From Solea solea (taxonomy: Eukaryota; Chordata; Actinopteri; Pleuronectiformes; Soleidae): DNA of 64,000 nucleotides. The notes below the pieces were generated by a model that searched no databases, was not told where the DNA came from, and saw only the letters and a program-made list of their open reading frames with translations. Location: positions 5,630,302 through 5,694,301 of the forward strand of contig NC_081138.1 in the NCBI RefSeq assembly GCF_958295425.1. Direction: 5' to 3'. Numbering within the stretch: position 1 is the stretch's first letter; each line of letters starts with the position of its first letter. Shown one piece after another: positions 1-10,205 of the stretch. The position numbers and the translations under genes are program-made.

Positions 1-65
1 TGTTAGTGAATGGTGTTTTTTTTTCTTCCTGTTGTAATAATTATCATAAAATGAAAACTTAATTT

Positions 66-126
66 TCACCCTAGATCAGCTGGGAGCAGCACCGCGACCC
101 TTATGTGGAATATAAAGTGATGAAGT
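66..126 (+). repeat. R2 dispersed repeat, tail fragment
   Basis: A short fragment with the words GATCAGCTGGGAGCAGCAC, CGCGACCCTTATGTGGAA and TATAAAGTGATGAAG matches the tail of the fuller R2 copy at 28,998-29,118. Only the tail end is present, as expected for a truncated or decayed copy. R2 is recognised here by its recurrence in this window and from general familiarity with fish genomes; its exact database family was not checked. Confidence 0.7.
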
Positions 127-807
127 TCAAGTTGTGTTACATTCGTTTTTAATTAACAAGGTTAAGTTATTATTAGGGATTTTAGTCAGGATTTTAACTT
201 TCAAAGCGAAGTTTTCATGTGGACGACTAAACTACAGAGAACATAACTTTTTTGTTTTTGTTTTGAGCCCTAATATTCCATCTAAATATATATAGTGAAC
301 AATTAGACTTCAACTTTAATGATAAAAAAAGTACACCTCATTAAGATAAACTTTTGAAAGATTATCAAATATTGTGTGTTGATGCACAAGAGCTAACATT
401 ATGACTCAAAACTTTAAATAATGTAAATTCGGCCATCTTGATAGAAATTCACAGTCTACTGTATATGCAGTACATTAACCCGACCATATTTGTTAAACGT
501 CATAAATTAAACTTCTGAAAGATTATAAAACATGGTGTGGAGCATGTTAAGTGCCAGAGTGCTTGCTTTTAAGGGGCTGAATTAAAGATAAAAAAATTGC
601 ACTTTTATGATATACTTTATTGAATGTTGTAATATGGAGACATACACATTATTTAGAAAATGCTGCATATTTGGTCTAAATTACAACTACAATATAGGCC
701 CACATTCCCTGTTATTGTATTTCTAATTATTTTTTTCCCCTCCACCACTTCTCCATTAATGGGATTTTCTTTTTTTTATAGCACCACTATAACATGTATA
801 GTTTTTG
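127..807. other. A+T-rich non-coding DNA, nothing recognised
   Basis: The stretch is rich in A/T runs and has no open frame with recognisable protein similarity. A pair of similar phrases (AACTTTTGAAAGATTATCAAA near 350 and AACTTCTGAAAGATTATAAAA near 510) suggests a small old internal duplication about 160 bp apart. I see no RNA gene or transposon end. Confidence 0.55.
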
Positions 808-1090
808 TGTCCAGGACCTGTGAGGGCATTTCATATACGGCTGAGAAAGGCCAGTCCCCCATCGCTGTAGGTATTGAATATCTTCCTCTGTACACATGGA
901 CTTGGATAATGAGGAGAGTGTCGGCCACCGTTTGCCCGCCGCCACGCCATCAAATATTTATCAGTGTTGATTAAACAGCCGGCAGCTGTCGATCGGCCGG
1001 GTGTCAAATTTGTATCCCTCTGTATATCTGCACACACACGGCCAGTCTGAATAATGTCACTGAAATCAGCCGCAAATAATCATATAGAGG
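808..1090. promoter_or_regulatory. Candidate conserved noncoding element
   Basis: This block contrasts with its A/T-rich surroundings: mixed composition, no simple repeats, and TAAT/ATTA homeodomain-type cores such as GGATAATGAGG, GTTGATTAAACAG and TGAATAATGTCAC, along with GATCGGCCGG. The two overlapping open frames (104 codons on plus, 68 on minus) show no recognisable domain. Calling it regulatory rests on texture alone and needs cross-species alignment. Confidence 0.3.
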
Positions 1091-1198
1091 TGTGGCGAGG
1101 AAGAGTCCACACACATACACACACACATGTGTGTACATGAGGTTACAGGTTATAATTTGCACTCTTATAATCCAGCAGGTTTTAAGTCTTACATTGAA

Positions 1199-1249
1199 GT
1201 TTTCATCTATGACTATTACAGAGAGAACGAGAGAGAGAGACAGAGAGAG
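1199..1249. repeat. Interrupted (GA)n purine tract
   Basis: Short runs of GAGAGAGAGA broken by CAG and ACG. It is an ordinary purine microsatellite. Confidence 0.8.
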
Positions 1250-1345
1250 GTTACTGTGAGGCACGTTTAATATTTCATGAGTTGTTGGAGTAGAGAGGAA
1301 AGACTTCCCAGGAAGGTTGCTGAACACATTTGCTGAACTCGGGCT

Positions 1346-1346
<1 letters not shown>

Positions 1347-1384
<38 letters not shown>
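1347..1384. repeat. (CA)n microsatellite bordering an R3 repeat
   Basis: About 18 uninterrupted CA units lie directly against the left end of an R3 copy. Several R3 copies in this window are bounded by CA/TG runs, so the microsatellite probably belongs to the element's end. The minus-strand open frame with a poly-Cys/Val run across it is a translation artefact. Confidence 0.9.
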
Positions 1385-1387
<3 letters not shown>

Positions 1388-1650
1388 TCTTCATATCTTA
1401 GTGAGCACGCATCATAGACATAATGCGTTCCCTAGCCCTGTCCCGTAACATTAACCATCACAACCAACCCTAACCCTTAACCTAAACCCAGTTTGGACCC
1501 TAACCCTAAAACCAAGTCTGAACCCCATAAAAGCCCTTTAAAGTTGTGGGGACCAGGCAAAATGTCCCCCCTTCCCAAAAATGTCCCCACTCACTATGGT
1601 TTATACTTGGTCCTCACAAGGGTACACATACACACACACAGGTTTGTACA
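1385..1650 (+). repeat. R3 dispersed repeat (CA-flanked)
   Basis: The copy carries the R3 hallmarks: CCCTAACCCTTAACCTAAAC, a second CCCTAACCCTAAAACC, CCCTTTAAAGTTGTGGGGAC, and AAATGTCCCCACTCACTATG, then CACATACACACACACAGG. The same words recur in reverse near 11,161-11,376 and in part near 33,836. No coding capacity is evident, so this looks like a non-autonomous element. Two CCCTAA units resemble telomere repeats but belong to the repeat body. Confidence 0.75.
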
Positions 1651-1737
1651 GCCTGTCTTCTTACGACGCTACACTGAATTCCATTCATTTGGACAGCCTA
1701 AACAAAGTGTTATTTAACCACAGTTCACATGTTAGAC

Positions 1738-1850
1738 CTCATCATTAGGACCCAGTTTTGGTCTCAATCAGGACTACTGGTCCTGACAAGGTCAGTGTTT
1801 ATGCTAGAAAACGTGCTAAAGAGGTAACAAATATAAGTACACACACAATC
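1738..1850. repeat. R3-related fragment
   Basis: Phrases such as GGTCCTGACAAGGTCAGTGT, TTATGCTAGAAAACGTGC and AAGAGGTAACAAATATAAG match, on the opposite strand or in part, the pieces near 10,805-10,880 and 41,630-41,660 (AAAGGTCCTGACAAACACAA). A short CACACACA lies at its right edge. Confidence 0.5.
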
Positions 1851-2282
1851 TGGACTGTTGTCCTGTTGAATGTCAATCCAAAGCACTTGTGGCATGTTTT
1901 TGTATTTGTCATCTCTTTGTCACCCCCTCCCTCCCTCTCTCGCTCCCTCCCAAAAATGCACACTCCACTGGGTCGTGGCACTTCAAAGTCCCACGGCTCA
2001 TTTAGCAAGACAACAGAAGTGTAATTGGATGATTGATGGATGTTTAATTTTTTTTTCTTCTCCCCTCCTATGGCTAAAAAAACCACCTTTTTCTTACTCC
2101 CTCATGCTTTTTTCATAACACATAAACAAATGGGTGTGTTTCTGTTCATAATCATATATATGATTTGCAAAGCTGTAATTCAATGGGTTTTCAAAATACA
2201 ACATTAAATATTAAATTTCTAATGATATGGATATATATTACATATAAAATCCCCACTTTCATGGGACAACAAATGTTTGTCA
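1851..2282. other. Non-coding DNA, nothing recognised
   Basis: Contains a pyrimidine-rich stretch (CCCCTCCCTCCCTCTCTCGC near 1,922) and A/T-rich DNA. Small open frames here are low in complexity and overlap one another on both strands. I see no regulatory or RNA signature that stands out. Confidence 0.5.
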
Positions 2283-2520
2283 TTCATTTATTCATACATT
2301 TTCAAAAGCTTCATCCTCCACATGAGGGTCGTGGGGGGGCAGGAGTACATCGCAACCATTCTCTCTCACACTCACACCTATGGTCAATTTAGGGTGTCCA
2401 GCTAACCTATAAATGGGTTGGGGAACATGCAAATTCTACACAGAAAGGCCCATGGTCATACTGGTGACCTTCTTGCTGTGAGGCAACAATGCTAGCCACT
2501 GTGTCACCGTGTGACACCCA
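2283..2520 (-). repeat. R2 dispersed repeat, near full length
   Basis: Read on the minus strand this runs from a body ending in the R2 tail. On the plus strand the order is CTTCATCCTCCACATGAGGG, CTCTCTCACACTCACACCTA, GGGAACATGCAAATTCTACA, GTGACCTTCTTGCTGTGAGG and CTAGCCACTGTGTCACCG. The same order appears at 58,746-59,025, and the opposite orientation at 4,915-5,162. It is non-coding and mildly decayed. Confidence 0.8.
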
Positions 2521-3349
2521 AATGTTTGCGTAAAATGAAACCGAAAACAATCAGTTGCTATGAAAATGGAAAGTTTCAGCTAATTGCCTCATCTCTAAAT
2601 CCTAATTCCTCAGATTGGGCCTCAGCCTAATTTCAGTCCCTATAAAACCAACACCCATGTGACCAATGCCCAAAATTGAATATATCAACGCAAGGTAATC
2701 TCACAAAGTGCAGCAATTAATGCTCAGCTCCCCCATGCACCCATAACAGTGGTTCTATTTTTTTTTATGTGTTAGCAAAACTTAAACATTTGCAATATCT
2801 CCCCAAAGCTTCTACGGTGCATGGTGAGTTAAATGTATTGTTAGAGGTGTTTATGAGAAAACTGAATAATCAGCATGAAACAGTAACAGAAAACAAGAGA
2901 GAGCGAGAGCAGGAGACAAAAAAGAAGAGCTCAGCTTACTGTCCATTGATTGTCTCTGTGTTCATATTAGCCTCTCATTACCCAGACTGCAACATCATCC
3001 TCCAGATCCCCTTACTGAAATATCCGACCCATGACACAGCTGTTAAATCAGCACTTCAACCAGAGCGTGACAAACTGACAGGCCGGCAGACAACAACGAT
3101 GACGAGTTTCTGTTAAAAACCCGTTCAAATTTAAAGGGTTACATGTAAGAAATGACCACGATATAGCATAGTAATTGAAATGTTAACATTCACAATTTGA
3201 ACTTTCATTTGTCTGTTGCTCCACCCACCGCCACCCATCCAATCAAGCAGTTAGTAACATGAGAACACAAAGGTTAGTCAAACACAGCAAGATGCAGACA
3301 TGCCAAAAGTTACCAAACCTACAGAAAGCCCAACAATGATATTTGATAG
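2521..3349. other. Non-coding DNA, nothing recognised
   Basis: Mixed A/T-rich sequence. A 115-codon open frame at 2,769-3,116 has a charged low-complexity stretch (Arg/Glu/Lys-rich) from an AGAGAGCGAGAGCAGGAG purine tract and no recognisable domain, so I do not call it a gene. Confidence 0.5.
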
Positions 3350-3575
3350 CACTTAAATAGCACCTTCCTAGTATTGATGACCACTCAAAGCTGCTTTGCA
3401 CAACAGTTTTTGCCATTCATCCATGCACGCCGCTGGCACAGCCGTCGGGAGCGATGCGGGGTTAAGTATCTGGCCCAAGGACACATCGAAACGTAGACTA
3501 GCAGGGCTGGAAATCAAACCCAAAACCTTCAAGTTGAAAGCAAACTCGCTCTACCCCTGAGCTACCGTTGCCCAC
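3350..3575 (-). repeat. S1 tRNA-derived SINE
   Basis: Reading the minus strand, the head GGTAGCTCAGGGGTAGAGCG resembles a tRNA A box region and the phrase GGTTTTGGGTTTGATTTCC a decayed B box. The body includes the diagnostic words GGTTAAGTATCTGGCCCAAG, GACACATCG and TTGATGACCACTCAAAGC (plus-strand reading). Six other copies or fragments occur in the window. It was probably RNA polymerase III-derived and spread by LINE machinery, as known for tRNA SINEs. Confidence 0.8.
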
Positions 3576-4035
3576 ATCCTCCTCAAAAACATCTCAAAAG
3601 CAGAAAGAAATCATAACCATGGTTTCTTCAGATTTTCTTCTGGACAGGGAGGCAAAACAGAAAGCTTTAGCCAAGGTTAGCGAACGCTAACACTCCAATA
3701 TACAGTGTCGGTGGATAGTTGAGCTATATAACGTTTTTCCATCCCCCTAAATATTATAACTGAACTACTGCTCTGAGCAGACATTCACTTTCACTTTCAA
3801 TCTCTGCCTGTAGCTAACATGCGATAGCATCGGAGACCATTTACCATTTACTCCCAGTTCCAACTTCCAAGTTCCAATGTAAATGGAACACACCGTCAGA
3901 GCAGCTTCTTACTTCCATGTTTGGGAGGCTTTGGCAGCCACTCTCTACAATATTCTGAACTGGGATTGTAGAGACTGTTTTAAATGCTAAAGGTCCCTGT
4001 TGTACATGTTTTGCATATATACCCTTTAAAAGGAT
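3576..4035. mobile_element. Candidate short DNA transposon remnant with R4 core
   Basis: The R4 core lies at about 3,838-3,910: CTCCCAGTTCCAACTTCCAA and CCAATGTAAATGGAACACAC. The same core is found near 9,050 and, reversed, near 60,664. The surrounding sequence (GCTAACATGCGATAGCAT, GAGACTGTTTTAAATGC) has no coding potential. I cannot define its exact termini or target-site duplication, so the limits are approximate. Confidence 0.4.
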
Positions 4036-4914
4036 AAAAGCAAGTGATTTTTGCTCAAGGGCACGTCAGTAACCAAGACAGCGCGCATACAGTCAATGAA
4101 AGTCTCTGCTACAGTCAGCAGAGCCTGACTGCTGCTGCTGCTTCTGCTGCTGCTGCTTCATCTTTTCATCACACCGCTATACGTTGCTTTTTAATCACAG
4201 TCGGGCCCAAGAGACGCGCACTGAGTGCCTGCAGGATCACATGTGAGTTCCAGCCATTTCTGACACCTTTCATCAATATCCCATGTTCTGACATTGATTG
4301 TCGTGTCCTCAGTGTCCTGACTTCACACCTGGCAGGTCAACACAGTGCGGAATCGGCCCTGCACTTTATTACTCGGGGGGACAGCATCCGCTCCTCAGAA
4401 GACTGACAGCTCTGACAGCTGGCTCTGGAGTTGACCATGACAAAGTCCTGATTAGCCTGTCACTCTGAATGGAGGAAAGCTGCAAACTATGTAAAATTCA
4501 TTCATTGACTCGCTGTGAGGTAGTGAGCTGAATGTGTTGGGTGCACAGAGACGACTGCTTACAAGAACTGGTGTAGCTTTGGTGTCATGATAGTAATTGC
4601 GCAGACGCTGATTGATTAATTGGAGGTAATTATCTAGTGACTTAACAGAGAGACACAACTTAACATTGTGAATTATAAATTTGTCCTCCAAACTTCCACC
4701 TTAGACAAAGCTGAAAACTGACTTGGACATGTTAGGTTGTGCCAGTAGCTGTTATTGTAGAAGTGTTTTTCTTTCGTTATGGTCCATACCTGGCATCCCA
4801 TATTCATGGGCAAACACGTGATAACCCAAACCAGGAACTCATGATCTGTTGATGAACTGTTTACATGAACACAATTTGGTATTCAATGTCTTTCCAATTT
4901 GTTTTAAAGAATTA
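4036..4914. other. Unique-looking non-coding DNA with a (GCT)n run
   Basis: A short (GCT)n run at 4,129-4,158 encodes poly-alanine in a 120-codon plus-strand frame (4,044-4,406). That frame has no recognisable domain and no supporting splice pattern. The stretch 4,040-4,450 is mixed in composition and could be an old exon or regulatory block, but nothing specific supports either. Confidence 0.4.
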
Positions 4915-5162
4915 TAGTGGCTAGGACTGTTGCCTCCCATTAAGAAGCTAGCTGGTTCAAATCCCGGTCCGACCAAGGGTCTTTCTGTGTGGAGTTAGCG
5001 TGATTTCCCCGTGTGTGTCTCTGGGTGCTTCATCCCATGGTTCTTAAACATCCAGATTAGGTTAATTGGACACTCTAAGATAACTCTAGGTGTGAATGTG
5101 AGCGTAAAAGTTTTGTGTTTGCCCTGCGACCTGTCCAGAGGGTACCCCGCCTACATTGATTA
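4915..5162 (+). repeat. R2 dispersed repeat, plus orientation
   Basis: Order of words: TAGTGGCTAGGACTGTTGCC, CTGGTTCAAATCCCGGTCCG (tRNA B-box-like), CTTTCTGTGTGGAGTTAGCG, GGTTAATTGGACACTCTAAG, GCCCTGCGACCTGTCCAGAG and TACCCCGCCTACATTG. The copy lacks the GATAAAGCGG tail seen elsewhere. The B-box-like phrase suggests a tRNA-derived head, but I did not find a clean A box. Confidence 0.8.
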
Positions 5163-5484
5163 CAGTCTAATGAAATCTTGTGAGTACCATTTTTAATTCA
5201 AATATTTCTCCTTGATGTATAAGTGTCTCCCTATTGCATTCAAGCCAAAGGAATAGTGGCCTCAGACTTTTAGATCCCCAATGAATGTACGTTCTGGAGC
5301 AGACACTTCACTTCATTTGGAAATGGGAAAACTACACAAATTGAACATCATTAAAAAGCTTTTCAGTAAAAAGGCACTTTCCACCATTTAATCAAACTTT
5401 TAAAGTACTTTTTTTTTTTTTTTAAATGCAAGTTAATGAACATACTGAAAAAGTCTGTCTCTAAGAATAGCACAAACTTCAATA
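5163..5484. other. A+T-rich DNA, nothing recognised
   Basis: Includes a T run near 5,408-5,423. No open frame or structural signal of note. Confidence 0.5.
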
Positions 5485-6660
5485 CACCCCTCACCTCAGG
5501 CCTCGGCGGCCCAGACCGCTGTTGATCGCTCCTCTAATTACCGCGATTGACTGTCGTGCAATATTATCTGTCTGCACCACCGCTCTCACATCCACACCCT
5601 ACGAGTCACCCTGTCCCACACAGTCAGGATCCAAATATCACCCACTACTTATTGACCAGTGTGACAAATGGTATGTGGGGCGGCGGTGGTCGGGGTAGGG
5701 GGTTGGGGGGGTGGTTGAGGGGGAGGATGGTGAGGAAGTCCTGTGAGAAGGGAAGGTGAGAGGATGAAGTGTACCACTGAATAATTCAAAACGAAAACAC
5801 AGGAGGGAATCGATCATGGGGTTCAAAATCTGATATTAACAGCAAGTTACTGCACGTTGTAGTGTTCAGTGGGAGGTGGTGCGTGTGTGTGTGTGAGTGT
5901 GTCTAATTTAGTATCTAACATGTGGACCAAACTCACTCGGCTGAACTCACTTTTTTTTTTTGTCTGCTACAGTGACTTTTCAAGATAAGCATCTGCACCG
6001 ACGTGTAATGTTCCCGGTATTAGTCAGACACTTAAGAGTTGCTAAGTAATTAGCGCCACATTGGATTTATAATTGGCTATCATGGGCCTTTATTGGTCAA
6101 TTACCCGCTCAAATCGAGTGACTCAGCCAAATGTAACAGTCTTATTATTACTCAATTAAAACAAATGCTCTCTGTGGTAGGGACTTTGAGAGAGACAGAC
6201 ACGTACGGGGGTGGGGGGTACAGGGCCTCCAGATCCTCAGTATATCATCAGGTAATTAATATTTTCATTAACTGGCTCTGTGTTGAGCTGTGACCCGCCT
6301 GATCATTTCATTTCCCCCTCCATGGGCTTGATACAGTAGTGGCTCCATAATTAGTTTGATTTATATCTATCGTGCCGGTAATGAAGGAGACCACTTGTGC
6401 TCCTTCCCTTCTCTTCTTTATGCCGAGCGCCACCATCGCTGCTGCTGCTCCACTCGCCACGGTGCTAATGTACCAATAAACACGCCCGGGTTGTGCTCCG
6501 TGGAAAGAACAGGCCTCTTGCGAAACTGAGGCGGCTCATGAGCGAGAAAACACACAGACACGGTTTATGAAAAATTCACACCCGGATCTTTGAGGGATGG
6601 TAGCGAGGGCTCGCGTGTATCACAGTGAGGAGACACGGCTTATTAAAGATTGAAGCACGT
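5485..6660. promoter_or_regulatory. Candidate cluster of conserved noncoding elements
   Basis: Three non-repetitive blocks stand out. At 5,490-5,640: GGCCTCGGCGGCCCAGACCG and GATCGCTCCTCTAATTACCG. At 5,985-6,140: GTTGCTAAGTAATTAGCGCC and ATAATTGGCTATCATGGGCC. At 6,240-6,480: CATCAGGTAATTAATATTTT, CTCCATAATTAGTTTGATTT and CGTGCCGGTAATGAAGGAG. The repeated TAATTA cores suit homeodomain binding. Between them lies a G-rich low-complexity stretch (5,675-5,760). No coding frame crosses the blocks convincingly. The regulatory call rests on texture. Confidence 0.35.
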
Positions 6661-8567
6661 ACACACACACATGATGCTCAGGACTGAGGTTGTGGAAAGC
6701 AAAGCAAAAAAACCTTAGGGATTTAAGAAGAAGTGAAGAGAAAGAAAAGACAGTGAAGGAGAGTTGGCTCAGGAGGATCTGAGCTCTGTTAATAGTTCAT
6801 GATCGGCGCAAACAACAAGGCCACGGAGTGAGAGAAATCAAGATTTTAGCAGCTGGTAACACACACCTGTCATGATTTTTAGATAAACATAGATCTCAGG
6901 TTAGTGCACGTGGCTATGATATGTACACAGTATGATGTGATGCAATCCACTGTATGTGCTGCAGTTGCTTTAAACTCAGCAGGATACGTTGGGGGGGGGG
7001 GGGGCACGTGGATGATTTCAGCATTAATAATGCTCCATTGATTATTGTTCTGCTGTTTAAAGGTGAATGGCAAAGCTTTCGGAGCAGCAGGGGAGAGAGA
7101 GAGAGAGGGGGAGAGGGGGAGAGGGAGGCTTGTGTTTCTCTGGGAAGGCCTGATTTACATTTTGGAAAGTGCACCATATTCCTTGGGGGAGTTTGCCTAT
7201 TGTTTCCAGTCAATACTGTCTCTGAACTTTCTTTGTTGTGAAAGACTCACCGGTCTTTTATATACAAGCCTGTGCTACGGCTGCTTAACACGTTTTCTTC
7301 ATGACGTCTGTGTTAATGAAAAAAAAAAGACAACGCATCTAAATCTATTAATATGTTGAGTAAATCAGTCCCACAGAATGTTTTTTTCAGCCTTTTACTT
7401 AAGATTTATGAAATAACGTGCATAAAATGAAGTTGGGATTGGTTTATCAAACAGATAAATGGCAGAAATGATGCCCGCATTTGCTTTTATCGTGATTTAT
7501 GTTCTAGGTGTTTGGTTTGTGATGTTTCATCCAATATGAGATATAGATACAAAACCACCCAGTTTTATAAATATGAGTTTGTATACCAAAGGTTTTTACA
7601 GATTGCAGCGAAACACGCTTGTAAAAGGACTCCAGTCTGATGATGTATCAGGTTTCAGGTTTCGTTTTCCCTCCCTATGGCTGACTCCAGTCTTTTCTGC
7701 TGATCATGTTATTCACAGGAATGATTGGACTGCGTGAGTGAGATCCGTGGCCTACATTTCAGAGGCGCGCTCTCTATCTGAGATACACAAAGAAACAAGC
7801 AACAGCTCTTGCCAGTAACTGCCCTCCCGCCAGCTCTGCTTTGAGGTTATCTCAGGCTCAGGATTTTATAACGTAATCGTCAGCATAAAATCCAAGTCAA
7901 AGTTAAAGCAAAAGGAGGCAACTTTTAGATTAAATGGAGTATTGTGCATACATCCACACTAAGCGTACAATAAGAGGAATGTGTAGCATAATGAGCGATT
8001 TAATAATTTTTTTCATATTGTGAGATATTGACTGTAACTCAAGTTTTATGAAATTATGAATGAGTCAAATACCATATTTCTACTGGTTGGAAAGACCCTG
8101 TTTAATCCTAGGTTTATAACAAGAGGGAATGTGATTAATCACACTTTTTTTTCTTCGTCTAGCCAACTTACACATACTTAAACACTCCCCATTCACTTTG
8201 AATGGTGCCTTGCCGTACCACATTTTTGGTTGTTCGTTCTCGTGCGTGCATTAGAAATTCTCAACTTTCCACGTGACTGTGTGAGTCAAATCAATCAAAT
8301 CACATTTAGCTAAAAAAAAAAGCTCTCTGACAAGGCCCTTCTCCCCAATACAGATGTTTTTGTGCATCAAAGTAAAATAGCATTATTTTCATTGCAACAT
8401 CACATCGCCATCACTTTAGCAAGTTGAGCAATTCTTGCTATATAATTTACCAGATTTTGCTCTGCTAATCTCAGATAGCTGCCTTCAGAACGAATCCACC
8501 ATCAAGTGATGCATACGTATGAGCCAGTTGTAAAATCTGCATTTATAGCATGTAGCATGCCATTTGC
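6661..8567. other. Non-coding DNA with simple repeats
   Basis: Holds a 14-base G run (6,991-7,004) and a (GA)/(GGGGA) purine tract (7,088-7,130). The overlapping 95-104-codon frames here are low in complexity and run across these repeats. A modestly unique block at 7,640-7,880 (GATCATGTTATTCACAGGAA, CCCTCCCGCCAGCTCTGCTT) could be regulatory, but I would not press it. Otherwise A/T-rich with nothing recognised. Confidence 0.5.
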
Positions 8568-8890
8568 AGCTGCTGGCATTGAGTTGTCTTTCAACTGGGA
8601 GGTTGTGGGTTTGATTCCTGACTCTGCTAGTCTAAATACCAATGTGCCCTTGGGCAATACATGTAACCCTGTGTTGCTGCTGACGGTTGTGCCGGCAGTG
8701 TGTGAATGGGTATGAAAGATGAGTTAGAAAATTGGCTGCACATAGACGTATGAAAGTGTGAGTGGTGGGTAACCGACGGGTTAGGATACAGGGTTAACTC
8801 TAACCCTAACCCTGGCTAATCTGTAGAGTAAAGAAGCTTTGAGGGGTCATCAAAACTAAAGGTGCTATATAAATACAGACCATTTATTAT
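8568..8890 (+). repeat. S1 tRNA-derived SINE, plus orientation
   Basis: The decayed tRNA-like head includes GTCTTTCAACTGGGAGGTTG and the B-box-like GTGGGTTTGATTCCTGAC. It is followed by TGCCCTTGGGCAATACATG, GTGTGAATGGGTATGAAAG and the tail GGTGCTATATAAATACAGAC with CATTTA. A short CTAACCCTAACCCTGG insertion sits near 8,800. This copy shows the S1 3' tail best. The 69-codon frame over it is not a gene. Confidence 0.8.
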
Positions 8891-9001
8891 TTAGTTAGAT
8901 CACCAACCTCGAGCCAGGATTCTAAGGTGGCTGCCACCGTACAAACACTGCTTCCGTTAGCGTTAATAGCACTTCTGCCGTGTTTCTTTCGCAGTAAAAC
9001 G

Positions 9002-9029
9002 GTTAAAAACAGGGCTAGCTGTTTTTAAC
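9002..9029. repeat. Perfect 11-bp inverted repeat
   Basis: Arms GTTAAAAACAG and CTGTTTTTAAC are exact reverse complements separated by GGCTAG. The hairpin lies inside the transposon remnant and is most likely part of its folded structure. Confidence 0.85.
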
Positions 9030-9257
9030 GTGGCCACTCAAGAGGTGACATAACTCCCAGCTCCGACTTCCAAATTCGGATGTAAATGGAAGCAGCGTTA
9101 TCTTCTGGTTGTAGCATAGCTGTTAGCCATGAATGTTTTAGTGAACCTCTCTTTTTAACCTTCATTTTATCAGCACCTTGAAATCATTCACTTGCGAGTA
9201 AGTTCGATAGGCAGATGCTCCTGTGATTGGTGGCCGATGAGAAGATCCAGTGGGTTT

Positions 9258-9311
9258 AGGAGGTACTATGAAGTACCTCCTAAACACAGGAGGTACTTCA
9301 TAGTACCTCCT
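9258..9311. repeat. Nested palindrome (two mutually inverted hairpins)
   Basis: The first hairpin is AGGAGGTACT + ATGA + AGTACCTCCT (9,258-9,281). The second is AGGAGGTACT + TCAT + AGTACCTCCT (9,288-9,311). Each folds on itself. In addition, the two 24-bp blocks are exact reverse complements separated by AAACAC, so the whole can extrude as one long stem or two short ones. All bases were checked by eye. Confidence 0.95.
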
Positions 9312-9320
9312 TTGCATGGA

Positions 9321-9348
9321 CTCTGCTCGGTACCCAAACCGAGCAGAG
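9321..9348. repeat. Perfect 10-bp inverted repeat
   Basis: Arms CTCTGCTCGG and CCGAGCAGAG flank the 8-base spacer TACCCAAA. It lies ten bases past the nested palindrome and is probably part of the same element. Confidence 0.9.
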
Positions 9349-9370
9349 TAGTGCTAGAACTGCATAATAG

Positions 9371-10084
9371 AAAAGCACCAATTGCCACTGATCTCGATTG
9401 TGCTGTTGTTGTTTTATCCTTCCTCCAAATTCTCTTTGTCTCAGGTGTGTTTTTTTTCATTCTGTAGTGGTGAAAAAAAGACACCACAGGGCAGACCAAC
9501 TACTGGCAAATGGAATGATGTAAACTGCCTTCTTTCAAGCAACTTCAAGCTTCAGCTTCAAGGCTAAATTCTCCCATTCATAGCCTGCAGGATGAGAAGT
9601 GGGTTTCATTCATGCTGTTGTGATGCTCTTTGGGATCGATTCGCACTACCACCAAAGCATCGTGATAAAAAGCAGTGACAGGAAATACTACGTGTTTGCT
9701 CAGGTTTCATAAGAGCCAAAGCTAAGCGGTGGAGGAAACATAAAGATAATCTTCAGTGCCACATAAAAAAGGAGCCAAATTAGCGAGCTAGCCAGACTGT
9801 CCATCTCAGCATCTCTCAGGCACATTTAGCAAGCAGTGAATGCAGCTCTTTCTACCATTTCCCCTTACTCAATTATTGATGGTAATTATCAGGCCGTGCT
9901 TAGTCTGCACCATAACAATATATTCTTAACAAGAGGCAAGTCAGTGGGCATTCTCTCAAATTATCTTTTATTTCTTATGGGACGCTCTTGGTGTTTTTCC
10001 TCTTGGCTGAAAACTCAGATACCGGTGATTCATCTCCGTGCGATAACTGATGTGGCTACAAATTTACTTCAACAGCTTAGAAGC
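9371..10084. other. Non-coding DNA, nothing recognised
   Basis: Small open frames on both strands show no domain. The region 9,780-9,960 (CATCTCAGGCACATTTAGC, ATTGATGGTAATTATCAGGC) has some regulatory-like texture, but there is no firm evidence. Confidence 0.45.
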
Positions 10085-10205
10085 ACACACACACATATTT
10101 ACTGGCCACGGAATTAGGTATACCTGCTTAACTGCTTGTTAATGCAAATCTCTAATCAGCCATTCACATGGAATCAAATATGGAAAGATGGTCATGCAGA
10201 CCTGG
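10085..10205 (+). repeat. Dispersed teleost repeat fragment (ACTGGCCAC...TTAGGTATACC)
   Basis: The run TTTACTGGCCACGGAATTAG, GTATACCTGCTTAACTGCTT, GTTAATGCAAATCTCTAATC and AGCCATTCACATGG is a decayed copy of a phrase very common in fish genomes (ACTGGCCACTTTATTAGG and so on). It carries no coding information. The family name was not verified. Confidence 0.65.

Larger units (their letters stand above)
8900..9370. mobile_element. Candidate DNA transposon remnant with stacked hairpins
   Basis: The block contains the R4 core (CTCCCAGCTCCGACTTCCAA, GGATGTAAATGGAAGCAGCG) and three perfect hairpins (separate entries). The phrase AGGAGGTACT and the CTCTGCTCGG arm are typical of short inverted-repeat elements. 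There is no transposase frame. I could not fix the outer termini, and it may be two nested elements. Confidence 0.45.

Noticed and set aside
1440..1515. Interstitial telomere repeat
   Set aside because: Only a few CCCTAA units occur, irregularly spaced, within an R3 dispersed repeat found elsewhere in the window with the same words.
4044..4406. 120-codon frame with poly-alanine as a transcription-factor exon
   Set aside because: The alanine run comes from a (GCT)n microsatellite. The rest of the peptide shows no DNA-binding domain, and there is no convincing splice site pair.
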